DNA of 64,000 bases from contig NZ_OZ253573.1 of NCBI RefSeq assembly GCF_965262965.1, positions 496,001 through 560,000 of the forward strand, given 5' to 3'. Shown piece by piece: positions 33,641-42,136 of this stretch. The notes under the pieces are model-generated. The model was not told the DNA's origin, made no database searches, and saw only the letters and a program-made list of their open reading frames with translations. The stretch is from Poriferisodalis sp965262965 (GTDB taxonomy: Bacteria > Actinomycetota > Acidimicrobiia > Acidimicrobiales > Poriferisodalaceae). The translations under genes were made by a program, and so were the position numbers. The number at the start of each line of letters is the position of its first letter. Position 1 is the stretch's first letter.

Positions 33641-33904
33641 GTGGCCAACATCAAGAGCCAGATCAAGCGCAACCGTCAGAACGAGACGCGTCGCGTGCGC
33701 AATCGCGGAGTGCGGTCCGAATTGCGGACGCGCGAGAAGGCTGTCGTCGCCGCCGCCGCTGCCGGTGAGCCCACGACAGAGCTGATGCGTTTGGCGCAGC
33801 AGCGAATTGACAAGGCCGCAGCGAAGGGCGTCATCCACCCCAACGAAGCTGATCGGCGCAAGTCCCGCCTGATAGCACGAGCCGCGCGGATCGAAGCCGA
33901 CTGA
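33641..33904 (+). CDS. rpsT: 30S ribosomal protein S20
   Basis: 87-residue, Lys/Arg/Ala-rich helical protein (ANIKSQIKRNRQNETRR ... GVIHPNEADRRKSRLIARA) typical of S20, which binds 16S rRNA near its 5' domain. GTG start with GAAAGGG about 9 nt before it. A longer open frame starting at 32927 is antisense to lepA and is not used. The stop codon lies inside the first copy of a 14-bp tandem repeat. Confidence 0.96.
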   Translation: MANIKSQIKRNRQNETRRVRNRGVRSELRTREKAVVAAAAAGEPTTELMRLAQQRIDKAAAKGVIHPNEADRRKSRLIARAARIEAD

Positions 33905-33956
33905 GCCCACGCGACTGAGCCCACGCGACTGAGCCCACGCGACTGAGCCCACGCGA
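33901..33956. repeat. 14-bp tandem repeat after rpsT
   Basis: Four perfect copies of CTGAGCCCACGCGA (33901-33914, 33915-33928, 33929-33942, 33943-33956) followed by a diverged start of a fifth. The rpsT stop TGA is in copy 1, and every copy carries a TGA in a shifted frame. Confidence 0.95.
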
Positions 33957-34036
33957 TTGAGCCGCGTCGAAGCGCCCGCACAGGCGGCGATTCGACCGGA
34001 GAATCGGTCAATTCCGACGGCTGCTCGTTCGCAGTC

Positions 34037-35008
34037 TCAACGAGCCGTTGCAGCAAGCCGCGCGCAGAGAATCTCTGTGACGCACCGGGGCGGAAGCCCG
34101 GAGCGCCCTCGAAGATCCACGTCCGCCGCGGCGAGCAAGTCGACGGCACGCGCAATCCCTGCAGTTCCGCGTCGCCGGCATCCGTCGAGTGCCTTTCGGG
34201 CTGGGAATGTCGAGCGGCGAAGGCCCAAGACGTCGGCTGCGTCTTGCTCTGTCGCCGCGTCAGCGCCGTCAAGGCGCGCCATGCGCGAAATGTGTGCGGT
34301 GAGGTTGGCCGTCACTTGCAGCGGGTGACGACCGGCGCCCCACATCCGCTGCAGCACTGCGAGCGTGGCCCTGACATCGCCTCGGTCGATCGCGTCGGTG
34401 AGGTCCCAGGGCGGAACATCGCCCTCAGAGCCGAGGTACGCAACGACATCGTCCGGTCCAAGATGGGCGCCGGGCCCGTACACCGCCTCTAGCGTCTCGA
34501 GGGTGGCACCCAATCGCGCGAGCTCATCGCCGAGATGCTCGCTGATGCACTGGCGCGCCCGGGCATCGAGTCGCAGCGAAGTATCTGCGAGGCGTTCGTC
34601 GAGCCACGTCCGGCGGTTTCGAGCCCCACTTGGGACATCAGCGGCGATGCGCTGGCCGCCCGCGGCTTCGGCAGCCTCCACGAGCTTGCGGGGAAGTCGG
34701 CCGCCGTTCCATTCCACGACCAAAGCAGTCGTCGGGCACGGGTCTGCCAGCCACGCGATCAGGGGCTCGAGCTGGCCTGCGCCGAATCGTGCGAATCCGC
34801 GGCCGACCACGACCCGGTGAGTCGCCAGCATCGGCGGTGTTGATGCAGACAACACCAAGTCTTCGACCGAATATTCCTCGCCTGAGAACTCATCGAGCAC
34901 GTCGGCTCGGTCGGCACCTCCGACCAGCTCGTCGACGGCAGCCCGAACCGTTTCTGCCACAAGCACGTCATCGGCGCCGGTGATCACCCGCACCGCGCGA
35001 GCAGCCAT
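34037..35008 (-). CDS. holA: DNA polymerase III delta subunit
   Basis: Clamp-loader delta subunit. About 323 residues with the HolA plan: a degenerate AAA+ N-terminus (RVITGADDVLVAETVRAAVDELV), STPPMLATHRVVVGRGF, PCPTTALVVEWNGGRLPRKL, LGPDDVVAYLG and the C-terminal collar domain (QVTANLTAHISRMARL). Upstream of rpsT in the common comEC-holA-rpsT-lepA order. Start at the second of two adjacent Met codons. Confidence 0.93.
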   Translation of the reverse strand: MAARAVRVITGADDVLVAETVRAAVDELVGGADRADVLDEFSGEEYSVEDLVLSASTPPMLATHRVVVGRGFARFGAGQLEPLIAWLADPCPTTALVVEWNGGRLPRKLVEAAEAAGGQRIAADVPSGARNRRTWLDERLADTSLRLDARARQCISEHLGDELARLGATLETLEAVYGPGAHLGPDDVVAYLGSEGDVPPWDLTDAIDRGDVRATLAVLQRMWGAGRHPLQVTANLTAHISRMARLDGADAATEQDAADVLGLRRSTFPARKALDGCRRRGTAGIARAVDLLAAADVDLRGRSGLPPRCVTEILCARLAATAR

Positions 35009-35081
35009 CAAACGGCTCTCGCGTCGACGCTGTTGTGATCGCGTCGGCTCATCGGACCCGTCGCCACGCTGGATCCCGCCA

Positions 35082-36998
35082 TCACGGTGACGCTACTGCG
35101 GGGCTGACACTCAGACGCTCACCGATCGCATCGACGACAAGGTCGCCGACCGGCGTCGGTCCGGTGACGGCGCTGTACCGAACAAGCCCGCCCAGAGATA
35201 CCGGTGCGAGGACACGCGCCACCGAATGCCGCTCGTGCACTGCCCGTACGGCTTCGCGTCCGGCGCGGCTCGCGGATCGTGCAATGAGGACGTCGATGTC
35301 GTCGATTCCCGCAGTCGCAAGCTGATCGAGGGCTCTCGCAGCATCCGGGCGGTCGATGACAACCACGGTCGGGTCAATGCCACCGACGCTGAGGTGTTCG
35401 CTCGACGGCAGCGCGCCACGCTGGCCGCTCGCGACGATCCAGATCCCGATCGCCGCGACGACCACCGCAATCGCTGGCGCTCCGGCGAAACGGCGTCGAG
35501 CCAAGAGCGCTGTCGCGACGCAGCCGACGACGACAATCACTACAGCCGCGACTTCCGACGTCTCGATCTGCGGCCAGCCCGCCGCCGCTCCCCATCGGGC
35601 CACCGCCGCGACCCAACCCAGCATCACCTGCGTCGGCAGGTGCAGGAACGATGCGACGGCATCGCCCGCCAATCCTCCGGCGAGCCCGGCAACGAGTCCC
35701 CAGACCATTGCGGGTCCGGCAAGCGGGCCAGCGAGGACATTGGCGGGGATGCTCACCAGCGGCAACGAACCGAACACCGCCAACTGAACCGGCAGGACGC
35801 CAATCTGGGCTGCGAGCGTTGCAGCCAGGGGCAGCCGGATCCACTGCGGTCCCCACAGCAGCGCAGCAATGCGCCTGGTGCCAGCCACGATCGCCGCAGT
35901 GGCAGCCACTGACAGCTGGAAACCGACCGACCGTACGAGGAGCGGATCGATGAGCAGCAGAACAATGATCGCGAGCGCAAGGAGGCGAACCGCGGAGGCG
36001 CGCCGGCCCAATGACTGGGCGCCGACGGCCAGCGTCGCCAGTACGCACGCTCGCAGGACGGACGGCTCGCCACGCGTCAGCACGGCGAATTGTCCGAGCA
36101 GCACTGCGACAGCGCCGAGGCGCATGACCGGTCGAAGCCGAATGAGCAGCGGGGCCGCCAACAGGAGCACGAACGCCACATTCGAGCCGGAGACGGCGAG
36201 GAGATGCGTCAGCGCTGTGGCTCGAAAGTCGTGCACCACCTCGGCCAGCTGTCCACGGTCATCGCCGTAGACGAATCCGGCCAGAAGTGCCGCATCGCGC
36301 GGTGACAGCGAAGCACTCGAACGTTCGATCAGGCCCCTCACCGCATTCGCCAGACGAAAAGGGGCGCTGCCGCCATCGGTGCGCCGCGCTGTGTGGATCT
36401 GCGCCTGTCCGGCGTAGTGACGTGGCCACAGGAACGGACGGTCACGCGGCTCCGCTGTTTCAGCGACACCAGAGATCCTCCAGTGCTCCCCTACTGCCGC
36501 ATCCTCGAGCCCGTACGCGGCCGCACCGCGCGACCAACCTTCCCAACGGTGCTCGCGTCCTTGGATCTCGACAGACACGGGCACGGTCAGCGCACCCTGA
36601 CGCCAATGCGGGTCCGCAACGATGACGGCCTCGCCGTCGAAAGATCCTCCGGCCGCCTCACTGAGGTTCTGTGCTTGTTGACCCATGGCTGCAGCCGCGA
36701 GCAACAGCAGGCCCGCCGGCAGCAGCACGCGAGTGCGCCTCGCTGCGCCCGCAATGAGTGCTGCCGCGCCGCACCACCACGGCACGTCAGGTGCCCACAG
36801 GGCGCCGATGGCTGTGGCCGCTGATCCTGCGACGATCCAGCGGTCACTGATTGCGCTGAGCAAGCGGAATCGGCGCGGCGGGGCCCACCGGACTTCATGT
36901 CCGATTGCATCCGACGCTGCGCCATCGCGACTCAGTGCTCGGGCATGTGGCGGCCCTCGTCGGGAAGTGCCCGCAAGCTGGGGGTCAGGTCCGCGCAT
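35082..36998 (-). CDS. comEC: ComEC/Rec2 DNA-uptake channel with degenerate MBL domain
   Basis: Channel through which single-stranded DNA crosses the membrane in competence. 638 residues: N-terminal membrane segments and DUF4131-like OB domain (about 90-190), then the competence domain (LLAGFVYGDDRGQ ... ATALTHLLAVSGSNVAFV ... NVLAGPLAGPAMVWGLVAGL) and a short C-terminal part of ~115 residues. This part corresponds to a metallo-beta-lactamase domain (VVVIDRPDAARALDQLATAGI), but the metal motif HxHxDH is replaced by ARSASRA, and it is far shorter than normal. ATG at 36998 overlaps the comEA stop by 14 nt. Confidence 0.92.
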   Translation of the reverse strand: MRGPDPQLAGTSRRGPPHARALSRDGAASDAIGHEVRWAPPRRFRLLSAISDRWIVAGSAATAIGALWAPDVPWWCGAAALIAGAARRTRVLLPAGLLLLAAAAMGQQAQNLSEAAGGSFDGEAVIVADPHWRQGALTVPVSVEIQGREHRWEGWSRGAAAYGLEDAAVGEHWRISGVAETAEPRDRPFLWPRHYAGQAQIHTARRTDGGSAPFRLANAVRGLIERSSASLSPRDAALLAGFVYGDDRGQLAEVVHDFRATALTHLLAVSGSNVAFVLLLAAPLLIRLRPVMRLGAVAVLLGQFAVLTRGEPSVLRACVLATLAVGAQSLGRRASAVRLLALAIIVLLLIDPLLVRSVGFQLSVAATAAIVAGTRRIAALLWGPQWIRLPLAATLAAQIGVLPVQLAVFGSLPLVSIPANVLAGPLAGPAMVWGLVAGLAGGLAGDAVASFLHLPTQVMLGWVAAVARWGAAAGWPQIETSEVAAVVIVVVGCVATALLARRRFAGAPAIAVVVAAIGIWIVASGQRGALPSSEHLSVGGIDPTVVVIDRPDAARALDQLATAGIDDIDVLIARSASRAGREAVRAVHERHSVARVLAPVSLGGLVRYSAVTGPTPVGDLVVDAIGERLSVSPAVASP

Positions 36999-37602
36999 GC
37001 GCCCGCAACTGCTCGAGCTTGCTCGGGCCGATGCCCGGGACATCAGTCAACGCGTCGAGCGAACCAAATGGCCCGTGCTCGCTGCGGAAGGCGAAGATGG
37101 CCGCCGCCAGAGAGGGCCCGATACCTGGCAGCTGCTCGAGCTGCGCTGACGTTGCTGTGTTGACGTCGAGCGGCCCCGCGGAGTCCATGTTCTCGCTCGC
37201 AACCCGGAGCGCCTCGCCCTGAGTCGGAAGGTAGACCTGCTGCCCGTCTCTCAACGGCTCAGCCAGGTTCACGGCCGCTATGTCTGCGTCACGCCCCGGG
37301 CCTCCCGCGAACTCGAGCAAGTCGCCGATCCGATAGCCGCTCGGCACCTCGTACAGCCCTGGTCGGTCCACGGCACCCGCGAGGTGCACGCGCACCGATG
37401 TCGGCTGCGTCGTGGCGACTGGCGGGGGCGCCCCGCTGGCGGCGAGAGGAAGTTCAATCGGCTCGGGAGCGCCGTGACGCACCCCGGCCAAGAACGTCAC
37501 TGCGACGACGGCAACCAACGCCGCCACCAGCACCGCAACAGGGGCCACGCCGATGCGCCGCGCAAAGCTCGCAGCCTCGGCTGCAATGGACCGCCAATCC
37601 AC
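36985..37602 (-). CDS. comEA: ComEA-like DNA receptor
   Basis: Membrane-anchored DNA-binding protein of the competence system. 205 residues: one membrane segment (about 19-39), an SLBB domain (VRVHLAGAVDRPGLYEVPSGYRIGDLLEFAGG), and a C-terminal double helix-hairpin-helix (LDVNTATSAQLEQLPGIGPSLA ... LTDVPGIGPSKLEQL). Overlaps comEC; these two are the only competence genes in the window. Confidence 0.95.
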   Translation of the reverse strand: MDWRSIAAEAASFARRIGVAPVAVLVAALVAVVAVTFLAGVRHGAPEPIELPLAASGAPPPVATTQPTSVRVHLAGAVDRPGLYEVPSGYRIGDLLEFAGGPGRDADIAAVNLAEPLRDGQQVYLPTQGEALRVASENMDSAGPLDVNTATSAQLEQLPGIGPSLAAAIFAFRSEHGPFGSLDALTDVPGIGPSKLEQLRAHART

Positions 37603-37611
37603 ATGGCGACT

Positions 37612-38793
37612 CTAGCGAGCTGGTTTCATTCCCTTTGGTGGAGTTTTGACAGCTCTCAATCGCCACATCGCGACAATCACAAGCACCCCGCAGGCCACAC
37701 CCCAGCCGCCGAAGAGCCACCTCGATCCGTATTCGGCGTACAACGGTGGACCGGCCTGTGCAGCGATCGCCGCCATAGCCAACCCGATGGCCTCGAGCGC
37801 GCCGGTGCCCATCGCAGCCTGCTCGACGCCGGTGGCCTCGAGAATCAGCACCTGCGAGCCCATCTCGGAATAGGACTCAGTCGTTGACTCCGCTAGTCCG
37901 ATCAGGACAAAGCTCCACAGGCCACCGACCCAGCCATACAGCACAACGGCCGGGGTAAACACCATGAGTGCTGGGATTGCTACCCGGGCGCCTCCGAGGC
38001 GCTCTGCCAGCGATCCTGCGTGAGGCGGCAGCAGGATAAGCGGGACGCCGATCATCAGCAGTCCCGCTGCGAACTCGCCTGAGGTCAGTCCCACATCGGT
38101 CAGGTAGCGGTCGACGGTGGCATCGAACATGCCGACGAAGCCCCACACACCGACGTGAACGCAGATCGCCGCCTGCACGCGCGGTCGCCGCAGCAGTGCC
38201 GCCAGGTGTGAGTAGTCCACTGGACTCGCCGCAATGGGCGACCGCGAGATTTGCACGACCGCGATTGGACCCAGCACGGCCATCACTGTTCCGGTGAACA
38301 CGAACGGCGCCTCGAACGCGATTCCGCTCATCGCGGCACCAATGAACGGTCCGGTGATGAAGCCCGCGACGCCGCATGACAGCAAGCCGCCCACTTTTGT
38401 TCCGCTGCCGCTGATGTCTTGACCGATCAGCGCCTTGCGCGCCACGAGTCCGAAGAGCCCAAAGCTGACGCCCGCGAGGGCCCGACTCCCCACCAACGAC
38501 CACGCCGAATGGGCGAAGACGAATCCGAACGCGCCTCCCACGGCCGTCACCACGGAGATCCACGCAATAGAACGAGCGTGACCACGGTCCACCAGCGGCG
38601 ACAGCAACAATTGTGCAGCGAGCGCGGCCACGAATCCCACGGAGGCAATGAGGCCCAGCTCGATGTTCGACAACTCGTAGCGGTCCTGCAGATCTGCCAG
38701 ATAGGCGAAGACCACGCCCATCGAGGCCGTGACGAAGAACTGCGTGGAGTACACCGTCACGAACAGCACCGGCGAAGCGTATTGCGCTGGCAC
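37612..38793 (-). CDS. MFS transporter
   Basis: 393 residues with about 12 membrane segments. Includes SNIELGLIASVGFVAALAAQLLLSPLVDRGHAR in the first loop region (a GxxxDRxGRR-like motif is weak: LVDRGHARS). Substrate unknown. Located 9 bp downstream of comEA's start in opposite reading sense order, that is, upstream of comEA on the same strand, so cotranscription with comEA-comEC is possible. Divergent from the phosphotransferase gene. Confidence 0.85.
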   Translation of the reverse strand: MPAQYASPVLFVTVYSTQFFVTASMGVVFAYLADLQDRYELSNIELGLIASVGFVAALAAQLLLSPLVDRGHARSIAWISVVTAVGGAFGFVFAHSAWSLVGSRALAGVSFGLFGLVARKALIGQDISGSGTKVGGLLSCGVAGFITGPFIGAAMSGIAFEAPFVFTGTVMAVLGPIAVVQISRSPIAASPVDYSHLAALLRRPRVQAAICVHVGVWGFVGMFDATVDRYLTDVGLTSGEFAAGLLMIGVPLILLPPHAGSLAERLGGARVAIPALMVFTPAVVLYGWVGGLWSFVLIGLAESTTESYSEMGSQVLILEATGVEQAAMGTGALEAIGLAMAAIAAQAGPPLYAEYGSRWLFGGWGVACGVLVIVAMWRLRAVKTPPKGMKPAR

Positions 38794-38917
38794 TCGCGGC
38801 CCTGTGTGCGCACAGCGGTCGTCACCGCCACATCACACGGCACGCGGACAGCGCCGCGGCCATGATGGAGCGCGCAGATGTAGCCTCAGCCGGTTCCGCC
38901 TCCCGGGAGGATGGCCA

Positions 38918-39955
38918 TTGACCGAGGGCGATGCGCACGATGTCGCTGGGATCGACGCCGATGCAGTCACGTCGTGGCTGGCCGAACGTGCCGAGCTCTC
39001 CGAGCCACTCCACTTCGCGCTGATCGCGGGCGGACACTCAAACCTGACCTACCGCGTCACCGACGCTGCCGGTCGCCGCTGGGTGCTTCGCAGGCCTCCG
39101 CTCTCCCACTTGCTGGCCGGAGCGCATGACATGGTGCGTGAGCACCGGCTGCTGGCGAGCCTGGCCGAAACCGACGTCCCGACCCCTCCGGTCGTCGGAC
39201 TGTGCGAAGACGCGGCAGTCAACGGCGCCGACTTCTATGTGACCGAGTTCATTGACGGCAGTGTGCTGCGGACACACGCGGACGCCGCGGCCGTACGCCC
39301 TGCCGCCCGCGGCGCGCTGTGTTCTCGACTGGTCGAATGCCTCGCCGCGATCCACGCCACCGACCTCGATGCGACAGGGCTCTGTGATCTCGGGCGCTCG
39401 CAGGACTACGTCGCCCGCCAACTACATGTGTGGCAGCGCCAGTTCAACGCCATGACGATGCGCGAGCTGCCGATTATCGAACGCGTTCACGACGCACTCG
39501 TCGCGACGATCCCACCGCAGCGCGACGCCACACTCGTCCACGGTGACTACCGGCTCGACAACTGCCTCGTCACTGATGCCGGTGATGTGGCTGCGGTGCT
39601 GGACTGGGAAATTGCCACCCTGGGCGACCCGCTAGCGGATCTGGGCTTCCTGCTCGGGTATTGGGTGGAGCCCGGCGACTCGTTCACCCCGCTGGGCCAC
39701 GATGCCACCACGGCCGAGGGTTTTTGGACCCGCGACGAACTGGTGAGCGCATACGTCTCGGCGACCGGGCGCGACATCTCTTCGATTCGATGGCACTTCG
39801 CATTCGCCAGCTGGCGGCTTGCCTGCATCCTCGAGGGCGTCCACGCCCGCTATGTCGGCGGCGCCAACCCGCAGATTCCCCCCGAGGTCGATCTTTTCCC
39901 TCGCAGTGTCGTGTCTTTGGCTGAACGCGCCGAAGAGGTGTTGGCGACCTGCTGA
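38918..39955 (+). CDS. APH-family phosphotransferase (ACAD10-like)
   Basis: 345 residues of the aminoglycoside-phosphotransferase/choline-kinase fold: GGHSNLTYRVTD (ATP loop), HGDYRLDNCLV (catalytic Asp loop) and VLDWEIATLGDPLADLG (DFG equivalent). Actinobacterial proteins of this type sit with acyl-CoA enzymes and resemble the kinase part of ACAD10; actual substrate unknown. TTG start at 38918 with GGGAGG 7 nt upstream; the open frame to 38729 is not coding by family alignment. Paralogous to the gene at 59314-60384. Confidence 0.87.
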   Translation: MTEGDAHDVAGIDADAVTSWLAERAELSEPLHFALIAGGHSNLTYRVTDAAGRRWVLRRPPLSHLLAGAHDMVREHRLLASLAETDVPTPPVVGLCEDAAVNGADFYVTEFIDGSVLRTHADAAAVRPAARGALCSRLVECLAAIHATDLDATGLCDLGRSQDYVARQLHVWQRQFNAMTMRELPIIERVHDALVATIPPQRDATLVHGDYRLDNCLVTDAGDVAAVLDWEIATLGDPLADLGFLLGYWVEPGDSFTPLGHDATTAEGFWTRDELVSAYVSATGRDISSIRWHFAFASWRLACILEGVHARYVGGANPQIPPEVDLFPRSVVSLAERAEEVLATC

Positions 39956-40028
39956 CGCAGCACGACGGGCCGGCGCTGACCCCGGCGAGCCGCTGCGCAA
40001 TCGGCAGACGAGCGATAGCGTCGGGGCC

Positions 40029-41042
40029 ATGAAGGTTGACGGCGGATTCGGCACGAGCAGCGGCTTCGAAGGACTCATGGAGTCCTGTCGCGAGCAGGAG
40101 GAACTGGGCTACGACGGCCTGTGGGTTCCCGAGACCAGTCACGATGCGTTCACCATGCTCCCGCTCATGGCGCACGCCACCGAAACGGTCGAGCTGGGCA
40201 CCAGCATCGTGGTGGGCTTCGCTCGCAACCCAATGTCGCTGGCCTACAGCGCCAACGACATCCAGCTGCTGTCGGGAGGGCGGTTCATTCTGGGACTCGG
40301 CAGCCAGATCCGGCCGCACATCACTCGCCGCTTCTCGATGGAATGGTCCAAGCCCGCAGCGCGCATGCGCGAAATGATCCTGGCAACCAAAGCCATCTGG
40401 AACTCGTGGAACACCGGAGAGAAGCTGGACTTCCGCGGCGACTTCTACCAGCACACGCTGATGACGCCCTTCTTCCATCCCGGCGTCAACCCCTACGGTG
40501 CGCCACGCGTTGCGCTCGCAGGCGTCGGCCCGCTGATGACCGAGGTGGCCGGTGAGACGTGCGACATGTTCCTCTGCCACGGCTTCACCACCGAGAAGTA
40601 CCTGCGTGAAGAGACGATTCCCGCCTTGGAGCGTGGTGCAGCCCGAGCGGATCGTTCGATGGACGAGATAACCATCTCGGGCCCGTCGTTCATCGTGACC
40701 GGCAACACCGAAGAAGAAATGGACAAGGCCAAACAAGCCACCAAGCAACAGGTCGCGTTCTACGGCTCCACTCCGGCGTATCGCCCAGTTCTCGACTGCC
40801 ACGGCTGGGGCGAGATGCAGACCGAGCTCAACTCGATGTCCAAGGAAGGCCGCTGGACCGAAATGGGCGAACTCGTCGATGACGACATCCTTGACGCATT
40901 CGCCGTGGTCGCAGAGCCCGAAGCCGTGGCCGCAGAGCTCAAGCGCCGCTTCGACGACGTCGTCGACCGCGTCAGCTTCTACGCCCCCTACAGTGGCGAT
41001 CGCAGCCGCTGGCAAACGATCTTCAACGACCTGAAGAGCTAG
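40029..41042 (+). CDS. LLM-class (F420-dependent) oxidoreductase, TIGR03617-like
   Basis: 337 residues of a luciferase-like monooxygenase fold. EEELGYDGLWVPETSHDAFTMLPLMAHAT and VELGTSIVVGFARNPMSLAYSANDIQLLSGGRFILGLGSQ are typical of actinobacterial F420-dependent members; the specific subfamily is suggested by the central WNSWNTGEKLDFRGDFYQHTLMTPFF. Cofactor F420 rather than FMN is inferred from the lineage. ATG start at 40029; the open frame extends upstream without support. Confidence 0.87.
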   Translation: MKVDGGFGTSSGFEGLMESCREQEELGYDGLWVPETSHDAFTMLPLMAHATETVELGTSIVVGFARNPMSLAYSANDIQLLSGGRFILGLGSQIRPHITRRFSMEWSKPAARMREMILATKAIWNSWNTGEKLDFRGDFYQHTLMTPFFHPGVNPYGAPRVALAGVGPLMTEVAGETCDMFLCHGFTTEKYLREETIPALERGAARADRSMDEITISGPSFIVTGNTEEEMDKAKQATKQQVAFYGSTPAYRPVLDCHGWGEMQTELNSMSKEGRWTEMGELVDDDILDAFAVVAEPEAVAAELKRRFDDVVDRVSFYAPYSGDRSRWQTIFNDLKS

Positions 41043-41063
41043 CGCCAGCTCACTCGAAGCGGC

Positions 41064-41231
41064 TCAAGCGACGAGCGGATTCCTCGTCACGAGCTGGGGG
41101 AACATCGAGAAGTCACGGTCGCAGGTCAGCAACGCTTCGACGCCATTGGCCACGCAGATCGCCGCGACCTTGGCATCGTGGACCATGGGACCGCGAACGT
41201 GAATGAGGATGTTCGTGTCTACAGCGATCAC
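41064..41231 (-). pseudogene. PIN-domain toxin remnant (VapC-like), internally deleted
   Basis: The 55-codon frame joins the first conserved block of a PIN ribonuclease (VIAVDTNILIH, with the first acidic residue) directly to the C-terminal block (GPMVHDAKVAAICVANGVEALLTCDRDFSMFP). The middle of the fold, about 75 residues and its acidic residues, is missing, so no active toxin is expected. GTG start overlaps the stop of the upstream antitoxin-like frame as GTGA, the usual vapBC arrangement. Confidence 0.7.
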
Positions 41232-41484
41232 TCTGCAAGGCTCCGTTCGCCGCCCCGCTCGCCGTAGATGAGTTCCCACAGCTCCGGCCACGTGTAGTTC
41301 TCGAGTGGGAACGGGTCATCCGGGTTTCCGACGCGCAGGTCGGGCATCTGGTACCCGGTTTGAGGGGGCTTCTCCAACACCAGACGCAGACCTTCTTCGA
41401 CGACGGCACGTAACGACTGGCCGGTCGCAGCAGCGTGCCGATCAGGAATCGGTGGAGCTGAGCGGAGCGCAGTCGGAGGCGCAC
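41228..41484 (-). pseudogene. Antitoxin remnant upstream of the PIN gene
   Basis: The C-terminal part (HAAATGQSLRAVVEEGLRLVLE, then NPDDPFPLENYTWPELWELIYGERG) is typical of ribbon-helix-helix VapB-type antitoxins of the DUF2191 kind, including the toxin-binding tail. The expected N-terminal DNA-binding strand does not continue in this frame; a second frame (41113-41484) shares the start region, which suggests a frameshift. The 5' end runs into the adjacent pyridoxamine-oxidase-like gene. Confidence 0.55.
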
Positions 41485-41837
41485 CCGCTGTTGCTCGGCG
41501 GTGTTGCCGGTGTTGCAGGCCGATGCAGGACGCCCGAAGTCGGGCGAAGCTCCAATTCGGGCCCGTCGGCACCGTCCACAGTGCGGGCCACGGCGTCGAC
41601 GATCATCGAGTAACCCCCCGGTTCATACGGTGGCCACAGCACCGAGATGTTCGGTCGTTCGGCCACGTCGGCGGCTGCGGATCGGCTGGCGCCGCAACGC
41701 AGTACGTCGCCATCGAGGCGCATCACTAGGTGAGCGATGTGCGGTGTGGCATCGTCACGCACCGTCAGCACGTATGCATCTGCGCCGAAACGCTCCATCT
41801 GATTGCCGATGTCGGCCGGTTCCACGGGGATGCTCAT
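41442..41837 (-). CDS. PPOX-fold (F420/flavin) protein
   Basis: 131 residues of the pyridoxamine-5'-phosphate-oxidase-like split-barrel family: DAYVLTVRDDATPHIAHLVMRLDGDVLRCGA, RPNISVLWPPYEPGGYSMIVDAVA. Members bind FMN or F420. The C-terminal 25 residues (Pro/Ser/Cys-rich) are unlike the family and run into the decayed antitoxin gene, so the original end may have been lost. ATG start. Confidence 0.75.
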   Translation of the reverse strand: MSIPVEPADIGNQMERFGADAYVLTVRDDATPHIAHLVMRLDGDVLRCGASRSAAADVAERPNISVLWPPYEPGGYSMIVDAVARTVDGADGPELELRPTSGVLHRPATPATPPSNSGCASDCAPLSSTDS

Positions 41838-41926
41838 ACCTCCGACGTTACGCCCGCAGCGGTTCCTGGCGCACCTCGCCGACTCCTTCGAAGTTCGCCA
41901 GCGCGCTGGTATCGTCGTGGGGCCTC

Positions 41927-41999
41927 GGGGCTATAGCTCAGTTGGTAGAGCGCTTCCATGGCATGGAAGAGGTCAGGGGTTCAATTCCCCTTAGCTCCA
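41927..41999 (+). tRNA. tRNA-Ala (anticodon GGC)
   Basis: 73-nt cloverleaf: acceptor stem GGGGCTA/TAGCTCC with one G-U pair, D arm (GCTCAGTTGGTAGAGC), anticodon stem CTTCC/GGAAG with loop ATGGCAT (anticodon GGC at 41960-41962), T arm (AGGGGTTCAATTCCCCT) and discriminator A. CCA is not encoded. Its 3' end is part of the 19-bp direct repeat that marks the genomic island, so it is the attachment site. Confidence 0.97.
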
Positions 42000-42006
42000 C
42001 CCGAAG
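41988..42006. repeat. Left attachment repeat (attL)
   Basis: CCCTTAGCTCCACCCGAAG, covering the last T-arm bases, the 3' acceptor strand and the discriminator of tRNA-Ala plus 7 downstream nt. An identical copy is at 53653-53671. Confidence 0.92.
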
Positions 42007-42136
42007 AACTTGCCAGGGATTCCCAGAAGATCCCAAAACCGCAGGTCAAAGACCATTTCTGGCAAGTTGCTTGCTTCGGCAGTTCCCATGCCATAGCGTC
42101 AGTTCCCTAGAAAAAGGGAACCGGAAAAGGGAACTC

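Noticed and set aside
41501..42136. Upstream extension of the integrase frame
   Set aside because: Runs across the tRNA and the PPOX gene in antisense; integrase homology starts after 42137.
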